A stretch of 64,000 nucleotides of DNA, from the NCBI GenBank assembly GCA_003217735.2, contig CP031585.1, forward strand, positions 310,001-374,000. Direction: 5' to 3'. This DNA comes from Marinibacterium anthonyi (lineage in GTDB: Bacteria; Pseudomonadota; Alphaproteobacteria; Rhodobacterales; Rhodobacteraceae). The position numbers and the translations under genes are program-made. Below the pieces are notes generated by a model. The model saw nothing but the letters and a program-made list of their open reading frames with translations. It searched no databases and was not told the DNA's origin. This document shows, one piece after another, positions 34,344 to 42,401 of the stretch; the first letter of the stretch is position 1; every line of letters starts with the position of its first letter.

Positions 34344-35690
34344 ATGACCAAGCAGATGGCCCTGGCCGTCCTGGTGGACGGCAACGGCGCACACCCCGCA
34401 TCCTGGCTGCATCCCGACGTCACGCCGGGCCAGCGGATGGACATCCGCCACATGGCGAAGCTGGCGCAACAGGCCGAGGCCGAGAAATACGACCTGTTCT
34501 TCATCGCCGACACCCCCGCCACCCGGACCGAGGACCTGGACGTCTGGAGCCGCTACCCGATGTTCACCGACGGGCTGGAGCCGATGACGATGCTGTCGGC
34601 GATTTCGGCGGTGACCGACAGGATCGGGCTGGGCGCGACGGTGTCGACCAGCTTCTTCGAACCGTTCAACATCGCGCGCCAGTTCGCCTCGCTTGACCAT
34701 GTGTCGGGCGGGCGGGCGGCCTGGAACGTGGTGACGTCGGCCAACGACTACGCCGCGCGCAACTTTGGCCATGACAAGCTGCCGCCGCACGGCGAACGGT
34801 ACGCCAAGGCGCGCGAGGCGCTGGACGTGGTGCTGAAGTACTGGGACACCTGGGAAGAGGACGCGTTCGTCTACGACCACAAGAACCAGATGATGTTCGA
34901 CCCCGCGAAATACCACGCGGTCGATCACGATGGCCCCCATTTCAAGGTGCATGGCGGGCTGAACATCGACCGTTCGCCGCAGGGGCGGCCGGTGATCATC
35001 GAGGCGGGCGCGTCGGAGGCGGGCAAGGAGCTGGCCGCCGAGACGGCCGAAATCGTCTTTGCCACCGGAACGGATTTCGCCCGGACCAAGGGGTTCTACG
35101 ACGACCTGAAGGGGCGCATGCCCCGGTATGGCCGCCAGCCCGACGACCTGAAGGTGCTGCTGGGCCTGACCACCAGCATCGCCGAGACGAAGGCCGAGGC
35201 CGAGGACAAGGCCGCGAAGATGCAGGACCTGGTGCATCCGTCGGTGGGGCTGATGACGATCAGCTATCACCTGGAATTCGACTTCACCTCGATCCCGCTG
35301 GACGAACCGATCCCGGTTGAGCTGCTGCCCGAGACGGGCAACCTGCACAAGGCGTTCTTTGACAACCTGATGGGCATGATCAAGGCCAACCCGGGGATCA
35401 CGCCGCGCGAATTGTACAAGCTGTACCAGCGGGGCACGCCACCGCTGTGCGGCACGCCGGCCGAAATCGCCGATTACATGCAGGAACGGTTCGAAGGCGG
35501 ATGCTGCGACGGGTTCATGTTCCTGTTCGTGTCCTTCCCGACCTTCTTCGAGGACCAGAACCGCCTGCTGCTGCCCGAACTGCGCCGCCGGGGCCTGATG
35601 CGCGAGGATTACACGGGCACCACCCTGCGCGACCACCTGGGGCTGGCCTATCCGCGCAATCCCCATTCGCTGCCCAGGGCGGCCGAATAA
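34344..35690 (+). CDS. LLM-class flavin-dependent monooxygenase, NtaA/SnaA/DszA family (second of three)
   Basis: 448 residues, starting eight bases after the first copy. The signature LDHVSGGRAAWNVVTSANDYAARNFG lies at about residue 117, with FDPAKYHAVDHDGPHFKVHGG and PQGRPVIIEAGASEAG. It shares long blocks with the third copy, for example HKAFFDNLMG, KANPGITPR and REDYTGTTLRDHLGL, that the first copy lacks or has only in part. It is clearly a recent paralogue of the third. A different substrate or reaction step for each copy is likely but cannot be read from sequence. Confidence 0.93.
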   Translation: MTKQMALAVLVDGNGAHPASWLHPDVTPGQRMDIRHMAKLAQQAEAEKYDLFFIADTPATRTEDLDVWSRYPMFTDGLEPMTMLSAISAVTDRIGLGATVSTSFFEPFNIARQFASLDHVSGGRAAWNVVTSANDYAARNFGHDKLPPHGERYAKAREALDVVLKYWDTWEEDAFVYDHKNQMMFDPAKYHAVDHDGPHFKVHGGLNIDRSPQGRPVIIEAGASEAGKELAAETAEIVFATGTDFARTKGFYDDLKGRMPRYGRQPDDLKVLLGLTTSIAETKAEAEDKAAKMQDLVHPSVGLMTISYHLEFDFTSIPLDEPIPVELLPETGNLHKAFFDNLMGMIKANPGITPRELYKLYQRGTPPLCGTPAEIADYMQERFEGGCCDGFMFLFVSFPTFFEDQNRLLLPELRRRGLMREDYTGTTLRDHLGLAYPRNPHSLPRAAE

Positions 35691-35749
35691 GGCGCCCCCC
35701 CGAAGCCCCCCGAAGACCCCCGAAGACGATCGAAAGCAGGAGATCCCAC

Positions 35750-37108
35750 ATGGCAGACAAGCAGATGGCCCTGGCCGTTCTGGTCGACGGGCCCGGCAAC
35801 CACCCGGCGGCCTGGCTGCACGAGGATACGGTCCCGGGGCAGGTGCTGGACGTCCGTCACATGGCCAGCCTGGCGCAAAAGGCGGAGGCGGCGAAATACG
35901 ATCTGTTCTTCATCGCCGACACGCCCGCGTCGCGGACCGACAACCTTGAGGTCTGGAGCCGCTACCCGATGTTCACCAACGGGTTCGAGCCGATGACGAT
36001 CCTGTCGGCGCTGGCGTCGGTCACCTCCAGGATCGGGCTGGGCGCAACGGTGTCCACCAGCTTCTTCGAGCCGTTCAACATCGCGCGCCAGTTCGCGTCG
36101 CTGGATCATATCAGCGGCGGGCGCGCGGGGTGGAACGTGGTGACGTCGGCCAACGATTACGCCGCGCGCAACTTCGGGCTGGACCGGCTGCCGCCCCATG
36201 GCGACCGCTATGCCAAGGCGCGCGAATGCCTGGACGTGGTGCTGCAGTACTGGGACACCTGGGAAGAGGGGGCGTTCATCTACGACCATGGGACGCAGAT
36301 GCAGTTCGACCCCGGGAAATACCACGCCGTCCATCACGACGGCCCGTATTTCAAGGTCGATGGCGGCCTGAACATCGACCGCACGCCGCAGGGCCACCCG
36401 GTGATCATCCAGGCCGGTGCGTCCGAGGCGGGCCGGGCCTTTGCCGCCGAAACCGCCGAAGTGGTCTTTGCCACCGGGTCGCGCGACCAGCTGCGGGGGT
36501 TTTATGCCGACCTCAAGGGGCGGATGGCCGGGTTCGGCCGGTCGCGGGACGATCTGAAGGTGCTGGCGGGGCTGTGCGTCTGCGTGGCCGAGACGAAAGC
36601 GGCCGCCGAGGCGAAGCTGACCGAGCTGCGCAAGCTGACCCACCCGTCGGTCGGGCTGGCGACGATCAGCTTCCACCTGGAATACGATTTCCACAAGATC
36701 CCGCTGGACGAACCGATCCCGGTCGACGACCTGCCGAAGGAAGCCAACCTGCACAAGGCGTTCTTTGACAACCTGATGGGCATCGTAAAGGCCAACCCCG
36801 GGATCACCCCGCGCCAGTTGTACGAGACCTATGACCGGGGGACGCCGACATTGTGCGGCTCGCCGGAAGAGATCGCGGATGTCATGCAGGACCTGGTGGA
36901 GGCCGAAGCCTGCGACGGGTTCATGATGTTGTTCAACACGCTGCCCGGGACGTTCGACGATTTCAACGCGATGGTGGTGCCGGAACTGCGCCGGCGCGGG
37001 ATCTTTCGCGAAGACTATACCGGCACCACCCTGCGCGATCACCTTGGGCTGAAAGTGCCCGCGAACCGATACGGCGAAGACGCCGCCGCGTTCGCCACAA
37101 CCGCCTGA
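35750..37108 (+). CDS. LLM-class flavin-dependent monooxygenase, NtaA/SnaA/DszA family (third of three)
   Basis: 452 residues from the ATG at 35750, supported by GCAGGAG seven bases upstream; the frame is open much farther upstream but has no family sequence there. The signature LDHISGGRAGWNVVTSANDYAARNFG has the standard GW. The N-terminus (ADKQMALAVLVDGPGNHPAAWLHED) matches that of the second copy. A short CCCCCGAAG direct repeat fills the 59-bp gap before it. The permease gene begins 16 bp downstream, so this is still the same operon. Confidence 0.93.
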   Translation: MADKQMALAVLVDGPGNHPAAWLHEDTVPGQVLDVRHMASLAQKAEAAKYDLFFIADTPASRTDNLEVWSRYPMFTNGFEPMTILSALASVTSRIGLGATVSTSFFEPFNIARQFASLDHISGGRAGWNVVTSANDYAARNFGLDRLPPHGDRYAKARECLDVVLQYWDTWEEGAFIYDHGTQMQFDPGKYHAVHHDGPYFKVDGGLNIDRTPQGHPVIIQAGASEAGRAFAAETAEVVFATGSRDQLRGFYADLKGRMAGFGRSRDDLKVLAGLCVCVAETKAAAEAKLTELRKLTHPSVGLATISFHLEYDFHKIPLDEPIPVDDLPKEANLHKAFFDNLMGIVKANPGITPRQLYETYDRGTPTLCGSPEEIADVMQDLVEAEACDGFMMLFNTLPGTFDDFNAMVVPELRRRGIFREDYTGTTLRDHLGLKVPANRYGEDAAAFATTA

Positions 37109-37124
37109 GCGGAAAGGGACCCCG

Positions 37125-38918
37125 ATGACCGACCAGGCGCTGGACATGCCCGCGACGACTTCAGGCGGATCGAGGGCGCTGGCCTTCCTGCGCACCAGCG
37201 GCTTCTGGCTGGCCGTGCCGGGGGTTGCGTTCCTGCTGGTCTGGTTCGTGGCGCCGTCGCTGCAGATGATGGGCACGGCCTTTGTCGACAAGGCCGGCGA
37301 TTTCAGCATGGCCGGGTTCGAACGGATGTTCACCAGCCCCCTGTACCGCCGCGTGCTGAGCACGACCTTTACCGTGGGATTCCAGGTGGCGGTGATCTGC
37401 GTGGTGCTGGGCTATCCGCTGGCCTACTGGCTGGCGACGCTGTCGGGGCGGTCGCAGCGGGTGCTGATGATGCTGGTGCTGCTGCCGTTCTGGACATCGG
37501 CTTTGGTCAAGAACTTCTCGTGGCTGGTGCTGCTGGGGCGCAATGGTGTCGTGTCGGCGGTGCTGGGCTGGATGGGGATCGACGGCGGGCAGGGGATGCT
37601 GTTTTCCCGCCCGACGGTCGTCTTCGGCATGGCGCACACGATGCTGCCGCTGGCGGTGATCACCATGCTTCCCGTCCTGAACCAGATCGACAAGGGGCTG
37701 ATGAGCGCCGCGCGCACGCTGGGCGCGGGCAATGCGCAGGCCTTCTGGCGGATCTATTTCCACCTGTCGATGCGGGGCGTGGCAACGGCCTTCCTGCTGG
37801 TCTTCGTGGCCTCGCTGGGCTTCTTCATCACGCCGGCGCTGCTGGGATCGCCCAAGGAGACGCTGATCGGGCAGATCATCATCATGCAGATCCAGCAGTT
37901 GCAGAACTGGCAGTTCGGCGCGGTTCTGGCGCTGGTGCTGATGGCGTCGACCCTGCTGGCGATCCTGGTGTTCGACCGGATCTTCGGGATCTCGTCCGTG
38001 ACCGGGGGCGACAAGCCGCGCAGTTCGTCCAACCGGTTCCGCAAGGTGGGTCTGTGGATCAACATCGCCCTGGCCGAGGTCTTTGCCCGCATCGAAACCT
38101 TCTGGGGGCGCAACGTGAAGGGGCTGCAGGGACGGTGGATCCTGAACGTCTACTGCGTGCTGCTGATCCTGCTGCTGCTGTTCCCCATCGTGGGGTTCAT
38201 CCCGATGGCGTTCACCTCGAACACCTTCATGGCGTTTCCGCCCGATGGCTTTTCGCTGCGCTGGTTCGACACGTTCTTTTCCTCGCCCCTGTGGGTGTCG
38301 GCCACGATCCGCAGCTTTGTCGTGGGCACGATCACCGCCGCGCTGACGCTGGCGATCGCGACGATGGTGGCGCTGGCGCTGGTGCGGTCCAAGGGGCGGG
38401 CGGGGACGGCGGTGTTCCTGCTGTTCATCTCGCCCATGGTGGTGCCGCCGATCGTGATCGCGACGTCGCTGTTCTATGTCTTTGCCGATATCGGGCTGAT
38501 CGCCACGACGCTGGGGATCATCATCGGCCATACGGTCATCGCCATGCCCATCGTCTTTGTCGTGCTTCTGGCCACGTTCAAGGGGCATGACTGGCGGCTG
38601 GACCAGGCGGCATCGACCCTGGGGGCCAGCCCCTTGGCGATTGCCTGGCGGATCACCCTGCCGCTGGTCAAGCCGGGGATCATCGTGGGGTTCATCACCG
38701 GGTTCCTGCAAAGCTTCGAGGAACTGACCATCACCATGTTCATCGGCGGCGGGCTGATCACCACCCTGCCCAAGCAGATGTGGGACGATATCCTGCTGCA
38801 GGTGAACCCGACGCTGGCCGCGGCCTCGGTCATCGTGCTGCTGGTGGTGACGGCACTGTTCGTTCTGATGGAGATCTTCGGGTCCAGCGCCGCGATGAGC
38901 CGCCGGACCGGCAAGTAG
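37125..38918 (+). CDS. Fused ABC transporter permease (PotB-like and PotC-like domains in one chain)
   Basis: 597 residues, twice the usual size. The N-terminal half (about 1-290) and C-terminal half (about 340-597) are each a complete six-segment permease with its own EAA loop: MSAARTLGAGNAQAFWRI and DQAASTLGASPLAIAWRI. A polar linker of about 50 residues with SSSNRF and ARIETFWGRNVKG joins them. In the first polyamine-type operon of this window the two are separate genes. The fusion fixes a heterodimeric channel. GGAAAGGGA precedes the ATG. It is the last gene of the operon and converges closely on the MFS gene. Confidence 0.92.
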   Translation: MTDQALDMPATTSGGSRALAFLRTSGFWLAVPGVAFLLVWFVAPSLQMMGTAFVDKAGDFSMAGFERMFTSPLYRRVLSTTFTVGFQVAVICVVLGYPLAYWLATLSGRSQRVLMMLVLLPFWTSALVKNFSWLVLLGRNGVVSAVLGWMGIDGGQGMLFSRPTVVFGMAHTMLPLAVITMLPVLNQIDKGLMSAARTLGAGNAQAFWRIYFHLSMRGVATAFLLVFVASLGFFITPALLGSPKETLIGQIIIMQIQQLQNWQFGAVLALVLMASTLLAILVFDRIFGISSVTGGDKPRSSSNRFRKVGLWINIALAEVFARIETFWGRNVKGLQGRWILNVYCVLLILLLLFPIVGFIPMAFTSNTFMAFPPDGFSLRWFDTFFSSPLWVSATIRSFVVGTITAALTLAIATMVALALVRSKGRAGTAVFLLFISPMVVPPIVIATSLFYVFADIGLIATTLGIIIGHTVIAMPIVFVVLLATFKGHDWRLDQAASTLGASPLAIAWRITLPLVKPGIIVGFITGFLQSFEELTITMFIGGGLITTLPKQMWDDILLQVNPTLAAASVIVLLVVTALFVLMEIFGSSAAMSRRTGK

Positions 38919-38943
38919 CTCGGTCCCCGGCTCACTCCCCGGC

Positions 38944-40143
38944 TCAGTCCTCGGACAGGTCGCCCAGGCGGGCGGGCGCCCAGAGGCCCAGGAACAGCAT
39001 GGTCGCGGCGCCGATGAAGAAGGGCAGCGACAGGATCGTCAGGTCGGCCATCACTCCAAGCGCGGTGGTGGCCAGCGACTGGGACAGGAAGAAGGTCATC
39101 GCGAAGAAGGCAAAGCCGGTGGACCGGGCCCGTGGCACCAGCTGGGTGCCGTGGGCCTGCAGCGCGCTGTGGGTGGCCGCCGCGCCCAGACCGGCCAGCA
39201 TCACCGCGAAGGGCACCACCCAGAAGACCGGGGTCAGCGCCATCAGCAGCAGGCCGATGGCCGACAGCGCACAGGTCAGCGTGAAGTACCGCGCGCCGCC
39301 GATGCGGGCGTGCAGGAGGCGCATCAGCAATGGGTTCAGCACCCCGCCGATCGCATACAGCGCCAGCACGGCGCCGATCAGCGCGAAGCTGGTGGCGAAA
39401 CGATGTGCCAGAAGCAGCCCGGCGAAGGACATTGTGCAATAGGCGATGCCCTCGATGGCGACCGACAGCAGAACCCGGCGCGACGAGGTGCGGATGGCAA
39501 GCCGGGCGGGCAGGCGCAGAAGATCGGACAGACCCAGGCCCGAGCCCTTTTCGGGCGGAAAGCGGGCGGCGCGGCCGAAGCTGAGCGCGACGAAGGCGGA
39601 CAGGAACAAAAGCCCCACCAGCACCGGGGCGACGCGCCAGTCGACCCATTGACCGGCGAACCCGCCGATGACCTGGCCCATGGTGACGCCGGCCAGCATG
39701 ACCGACATGAACATGGCCAGCACCTGCTGGCGCCCCGCCGCCGGAACCGTGTCGCCGACCCAGGCGATGCACAGCGGCACGATGGCGGCGGCACTTGCCC
39801 CGCTGAGCAGCCGGGCCAGCAGCAACTGGCCGAACCCGGCGGCCAGCGCGCCGCCGGCGGTTGTGACGAAACTGGCCAGGCACAGGATCCGCACCAGGCG
39901 GTACTTGCCGATCCGGTCGCCCAGAGGGCCCATGATCACCTGGAACAGCCCGTAGGACAGCGCATAGGCCGACGCCAGCCGCGCGGCTTCGCCCGGGGTG
40001 ACGGCGAAATCATGCGACACCTGCGGCAGGATGGAATCGAACAGCCGGATATTGGCGCTGCTGGCAAAGCCGGCCAGCGCCAGCAACGCAAGCGTGCCGC
40101 GCTGCACCGGCGCCGCTGCCGGGGCGGAGGAAACGTGAATCAT
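38944..40143 (-). CDS. MFS transporter (drug/metabolite exporter type)
   Basis: 399 residues from the ATG at 40143, with about 12 hydrophobic segments. The MFS signature between segments 2 and 3 is seen in YGLFQVIMGPLGDRIGKYRLVR, and LLARLLSGASAAAIVPLCIAWVGD matches segments 4-5. There is a repeat-like second half. The direction is probably export, as in the DHA families, but the substrate is unknown. It is divergent from the LysR regulator at 40434, a common regulator-exporter pair, and converges with the fused permease, 25 bp apart, without an obvious terminator. Confidence 0.88.
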   Translation of the reverse strand: MIHVSSAPAAAPVQRGTLALLALAGFASSANIRLFDSILPQVSHDFAVTPGEAARLASAYALSYGLFQVIMGPLGDRIGKYRLVRILCLASFVTTAGGALAAGFGQLLLARLLSGASAAAIVPLCIAWVGDTVPAAGRQQVLAMFMSVMLAGVTMGQVIGGFAGQWVDWRVAPVLVGLLFLSAFVALSFGRAARFPPEKGSGLGLSDLLRLPARLAIRTSSRRVLLSVAIEGIAYCTMSFAGLLLAHRFATSFALIGAVLALYAIGGVLNPLLMRLLHARIGGARYFTLTCALSAIGLLLMALTPVFWVVPFAVMLAGLGAAATHSALQAHGTQLVPRARSTGFAFFAMTFFLSQSLATTALGVMADLTILSLPFFIGAATMLFLGLWAPARLGDLSED

Positions 40144-40433
40144 GAGAGAGAGCCGCGGGATTGGGACCGCCCGGGGACCCGGGCCATCCCCAACACCTAC
40201 ACCGGGACGTCCCGCGCGCGAATTACCAAATGGCGAACGGGGCCTAAGGATTCCCATGGACAGCGCCGGGGCAACGGGACCTGCCCGAAAAGGATTCACA
40301 TTCTGACCGGGGCCGGGAAAACGGACCGCATACTGCCTAAATAATCCGCATAATATATCATTCACGTGCAGGTGTAGATCATGCTGCCCTGCAGCATCTT
40401 GCCGGGTCTGACGGCTGTGCTCACCTTGTGCTC

Positions 40434-41384
40434 ATGCGATACACGCTCAGACAGATCGAATACTTCATCGCCACCGCCGAGACGGGCAGCATCGCGCTGG
40501 CCTCGGAACGGGTGCATATTTCGTCTCCGTCGATTTCGACCGCGATCCTGCAGCTGGAAGAACAGCTGGGCACGCAATTGTTCCTGCGCCGTCACGCGCA
40601 GGGCATGTCGCTGACCCAGCAGGGCAAGCTGGTGCTGGCCGAAGCGAAGAAACTGATCGAACAGGCCAACCGGCTGGTCGCCATCGCGTCGGATTCCGAA
40701 CAGATGGTGCGCGGCCAGATCGGTCTGGGCTGCATGGCGACGCTGGCGCCGATGATCCTGCCCGAACTGTCGCATTCCTTTACCCAGGCGTTTCCGGAAA
40801 CCAACATCGTCCAGACCGTCAGCGACCACGAAAACCTGCTGAAGGCGCTGTCGACGGCCGAGATCGACATCGCGATCCTGTACGACCTGATGATCCCTGC
40901 CCATATCCGGTTCACGCCGCTGGCCAGCCTGCCGCTGCACGTGCTGGTGGGCGAAGGGCATCCGCTGGCCAAGCGGTCCATGGTGACCCTGCAGGACATC
41001 GCGAAGGAACCGCTGCTGCTGCTGGATCTGCCGTCCAGCATCGACTATTTCCTCAGCCTGTTCCGCGACGCCGGGCTGCAGCCCAACATCGCCGCGCGGT
41101 CGTCGCATCAGGACGTGCTGCGGACCATGGCGGCGAACGGCTATGGCTATACGCTGGCCAACGTGTTGCCCCGGTCCGACCTGGCGCTGGACGGGCGGCG
41201 GGTGGTGCGGCTGCCGCTGGCCGGGGATCACCGGCCCATGGTCATCGGCGTGGCGACGGAACGCGAACGCTGGCAGTCGCAACTGCTTGAGGCGTTCACC
41301 GATCATTGCGGCAAGAGCATTTCCGACGCCTATATTCCGGGGATGCTGACGCCCGGCTTGCCGGCGCGCCGGAATATCGCCTGA
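40434..41384 (+). CDS. LysR-family transcriptional regulator
   Basis: 316 residues from the ATG at 40434. The N-terminal winged helix (residues 1-60) has RQIEYFIATAETGSIALASERVHISSPSISTAILQLEEQLGTQLFLRR. The effector domain has the LGCMATLAPMILPEL strand-helix and a DIAILYDLMI hinge. The 290-bp space before it, shared with the divergent MFS gene, is AT-rich near 40344-40360 and should hold both promoters. It ends 5 bp from the convergent IclR gene, so the pair has little room for a terminator. It likely controls the MFS gene rather than the sulfonate cluster. Confidence 0.9.
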   Translation: MRYTLRQIEYFIATAETGSIALASERVHISSPSISTAILQLEEQLGTQLFLRRHAQGMSLTQQGKLVLAEAKKLIEQANRLVAIASDSEQMVRGQIGLGCMATLAPMILPELSHSFTQAFPETNIVQTVSDHENLLKALSTAEIDIAILYDLMIPAHIRFTPLASLPLHVLVGEGHPLAKRSMVTLQDIAKEPLLLLDLPSSIDYFLSLFRDAGLQPNIAARSSHQDVLRTMAANGYGYTLANVLPRSDLALDGRRVVRLPLAGDHRPMVIGVATERERWQSQLLEAFTDHCGKSISDAYIPGMLTPGLPARRNIA

Positions 41385-41388
41385 CTTT

Positions 41389-42165
41389 CTATTCGAAGGA
41401 CAGTTTCGACAGGGCCGCCGCCGCGTCGTACAGCTGCGGCAGGTAGGTTCTGGCCCGGTCCAGGTCGAACCGCTGCGTCGGCGCATGGAAGGCCAGCGTG
41501 GCGAACAGCCGGTCGCGACTGTCCAGCAGCGGCACGGCGATGGCGATCATGCCTTCCAGGAATTCCTCGTCATCCTGCGCCCAGCCGTTTTCCCGCGCCG
41601 TCTGGATCGAGGCGCGCAGCGCGTCGGGGTCCGTCAGCGTCTTGGGCGAATGGGCCCTGAGGTCGGTCGCGGCAAGGTAGCGATCCAGGTGCCGGTCGTT
41701 CAGCGAAGCCAGGTACATCTTGCCCGAGGCGGTGCAGTAGAACGGCACGGAACTGCCGATGGGCAGCTGGATGCGCAGGGGCCATTCGGTTTCCACCCGT
41801 TCCAGGTAGATCATCGCGTCGCGTTCGGGCAGGGCGATGTTGCAGGTCTCGCCGATCTCCTGCGCCAGTTTCGACAGGATCGCCCGGCGCGCGGTGCGCA
41901 GCCGCAGCGATGACAGGATGCCGCCCGCCATGTCGCGCGCCCGCCGTCCGGGCGCATAGCTGCGCCCATCGATGTCGCGCTGCAGAAATCCTTCTTCTTC
42001 CAGCGTGGCGAACAGCCGGTGGATCGTCGGTTTCGGCAGGCCCAGCTCCAGGTTCACCTGCGTCGGCGTGACGGGAACGCCGGCAGAGGCCACCTGCTCC
42101 ATCACCATGAGAAGCCGCAGGTTGGTGGGGATCGTGTCCCTGTCGGTGCTGTCGTCCACTGTCAT
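41389..42165 (-). CDS. IclR-family transcriptional regulator of the sulfonate cluster
   Basis: 258 residues from the ATG at 42165, the usual IclR length; the frame is open for another 93 bases upstream without family sequence. The N-terminal winged helix includes VTPTQVNLELGLPKPTIHRLFATLEEEGFLQRD, and the effector domain has IGETCNIALPERDAMIYLERVE and FYCTASGKMYLAS, the ligand-pocket blocks. It is divergent from the GMC dehydrogenase and sits at the head of the xsc cluster; isethionate clusters described in other bacteria carry an IclR-type regulator, which fits. A candidate operator is at 42306-42330. Confidence 0.9.
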   Translation of the reverse strand: MTVDDSTDRDTIPTNLRLLMVMEQVASAGVPVTPTQVNLELGLPKPTIHRLFATLEEEGFLQRDIDGRSYAPGRRARDMAGGILSSLRLRTARRAILSKLAQEIGETCNIALPERDAMIYLERVETEWPLRIQLPIGSSVPFYCTASGKMYLASLNDRHLDRYLAATDLRAHSPKTLTDPDALRASIQTARENGWAQDDEEFLEGMIAIAVPLLDSRDRLFATLAFHAPTQRFDLDRARTYLPQLYDAAAALSKLSFE

Positions 42166-42305
42166 GGTCGGTCCCGTGTGATGGCTGGCCGCACGCCCTG
42201 GGGCCCCGGGCGCAATGCTATGGGCGTTCAATCTACGGGATGGGGCCCGCGCCTTCAATTCTGCAGAGGTTGGTGAAACAAGATTTATCGAAAAATGATC
42301 CGACG

Positions 42306-42330
42306 AGTCTCACTTTTCATTATTGAGACT
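42306..42330. promoter_or_regulatory. Candidate IclR operator in front of the GMC dehydrogenase gene
   Basis: AGTCTCA at 42306-42312 and TGAGACT at 42324-42330 form a perfect 7-bp inverted repeat with an 11-bp AT-rich spacer, in the divergent IclR/GMC promoter. The same half-sites recur with a 4-bp spacer before the TRAP transporter genes (47990-48007). Confidence 0.5.
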
Positions 42331-42401
42331 TGAAGTATCAAAATTCATCGGTTAACGATTCCCTTGCCGGTCGGAGGCCCGGCGCAAGGGAGGAGAAGCC
42401 A

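Noticed and set aside
34344-37108. Recent tandem duplication of the second and third monooxygenase genes as an assembly artefact
   Set aside because: The two differ at many residues throughout, have different lengths and distinct upstream gaps, so they are true paralogues.
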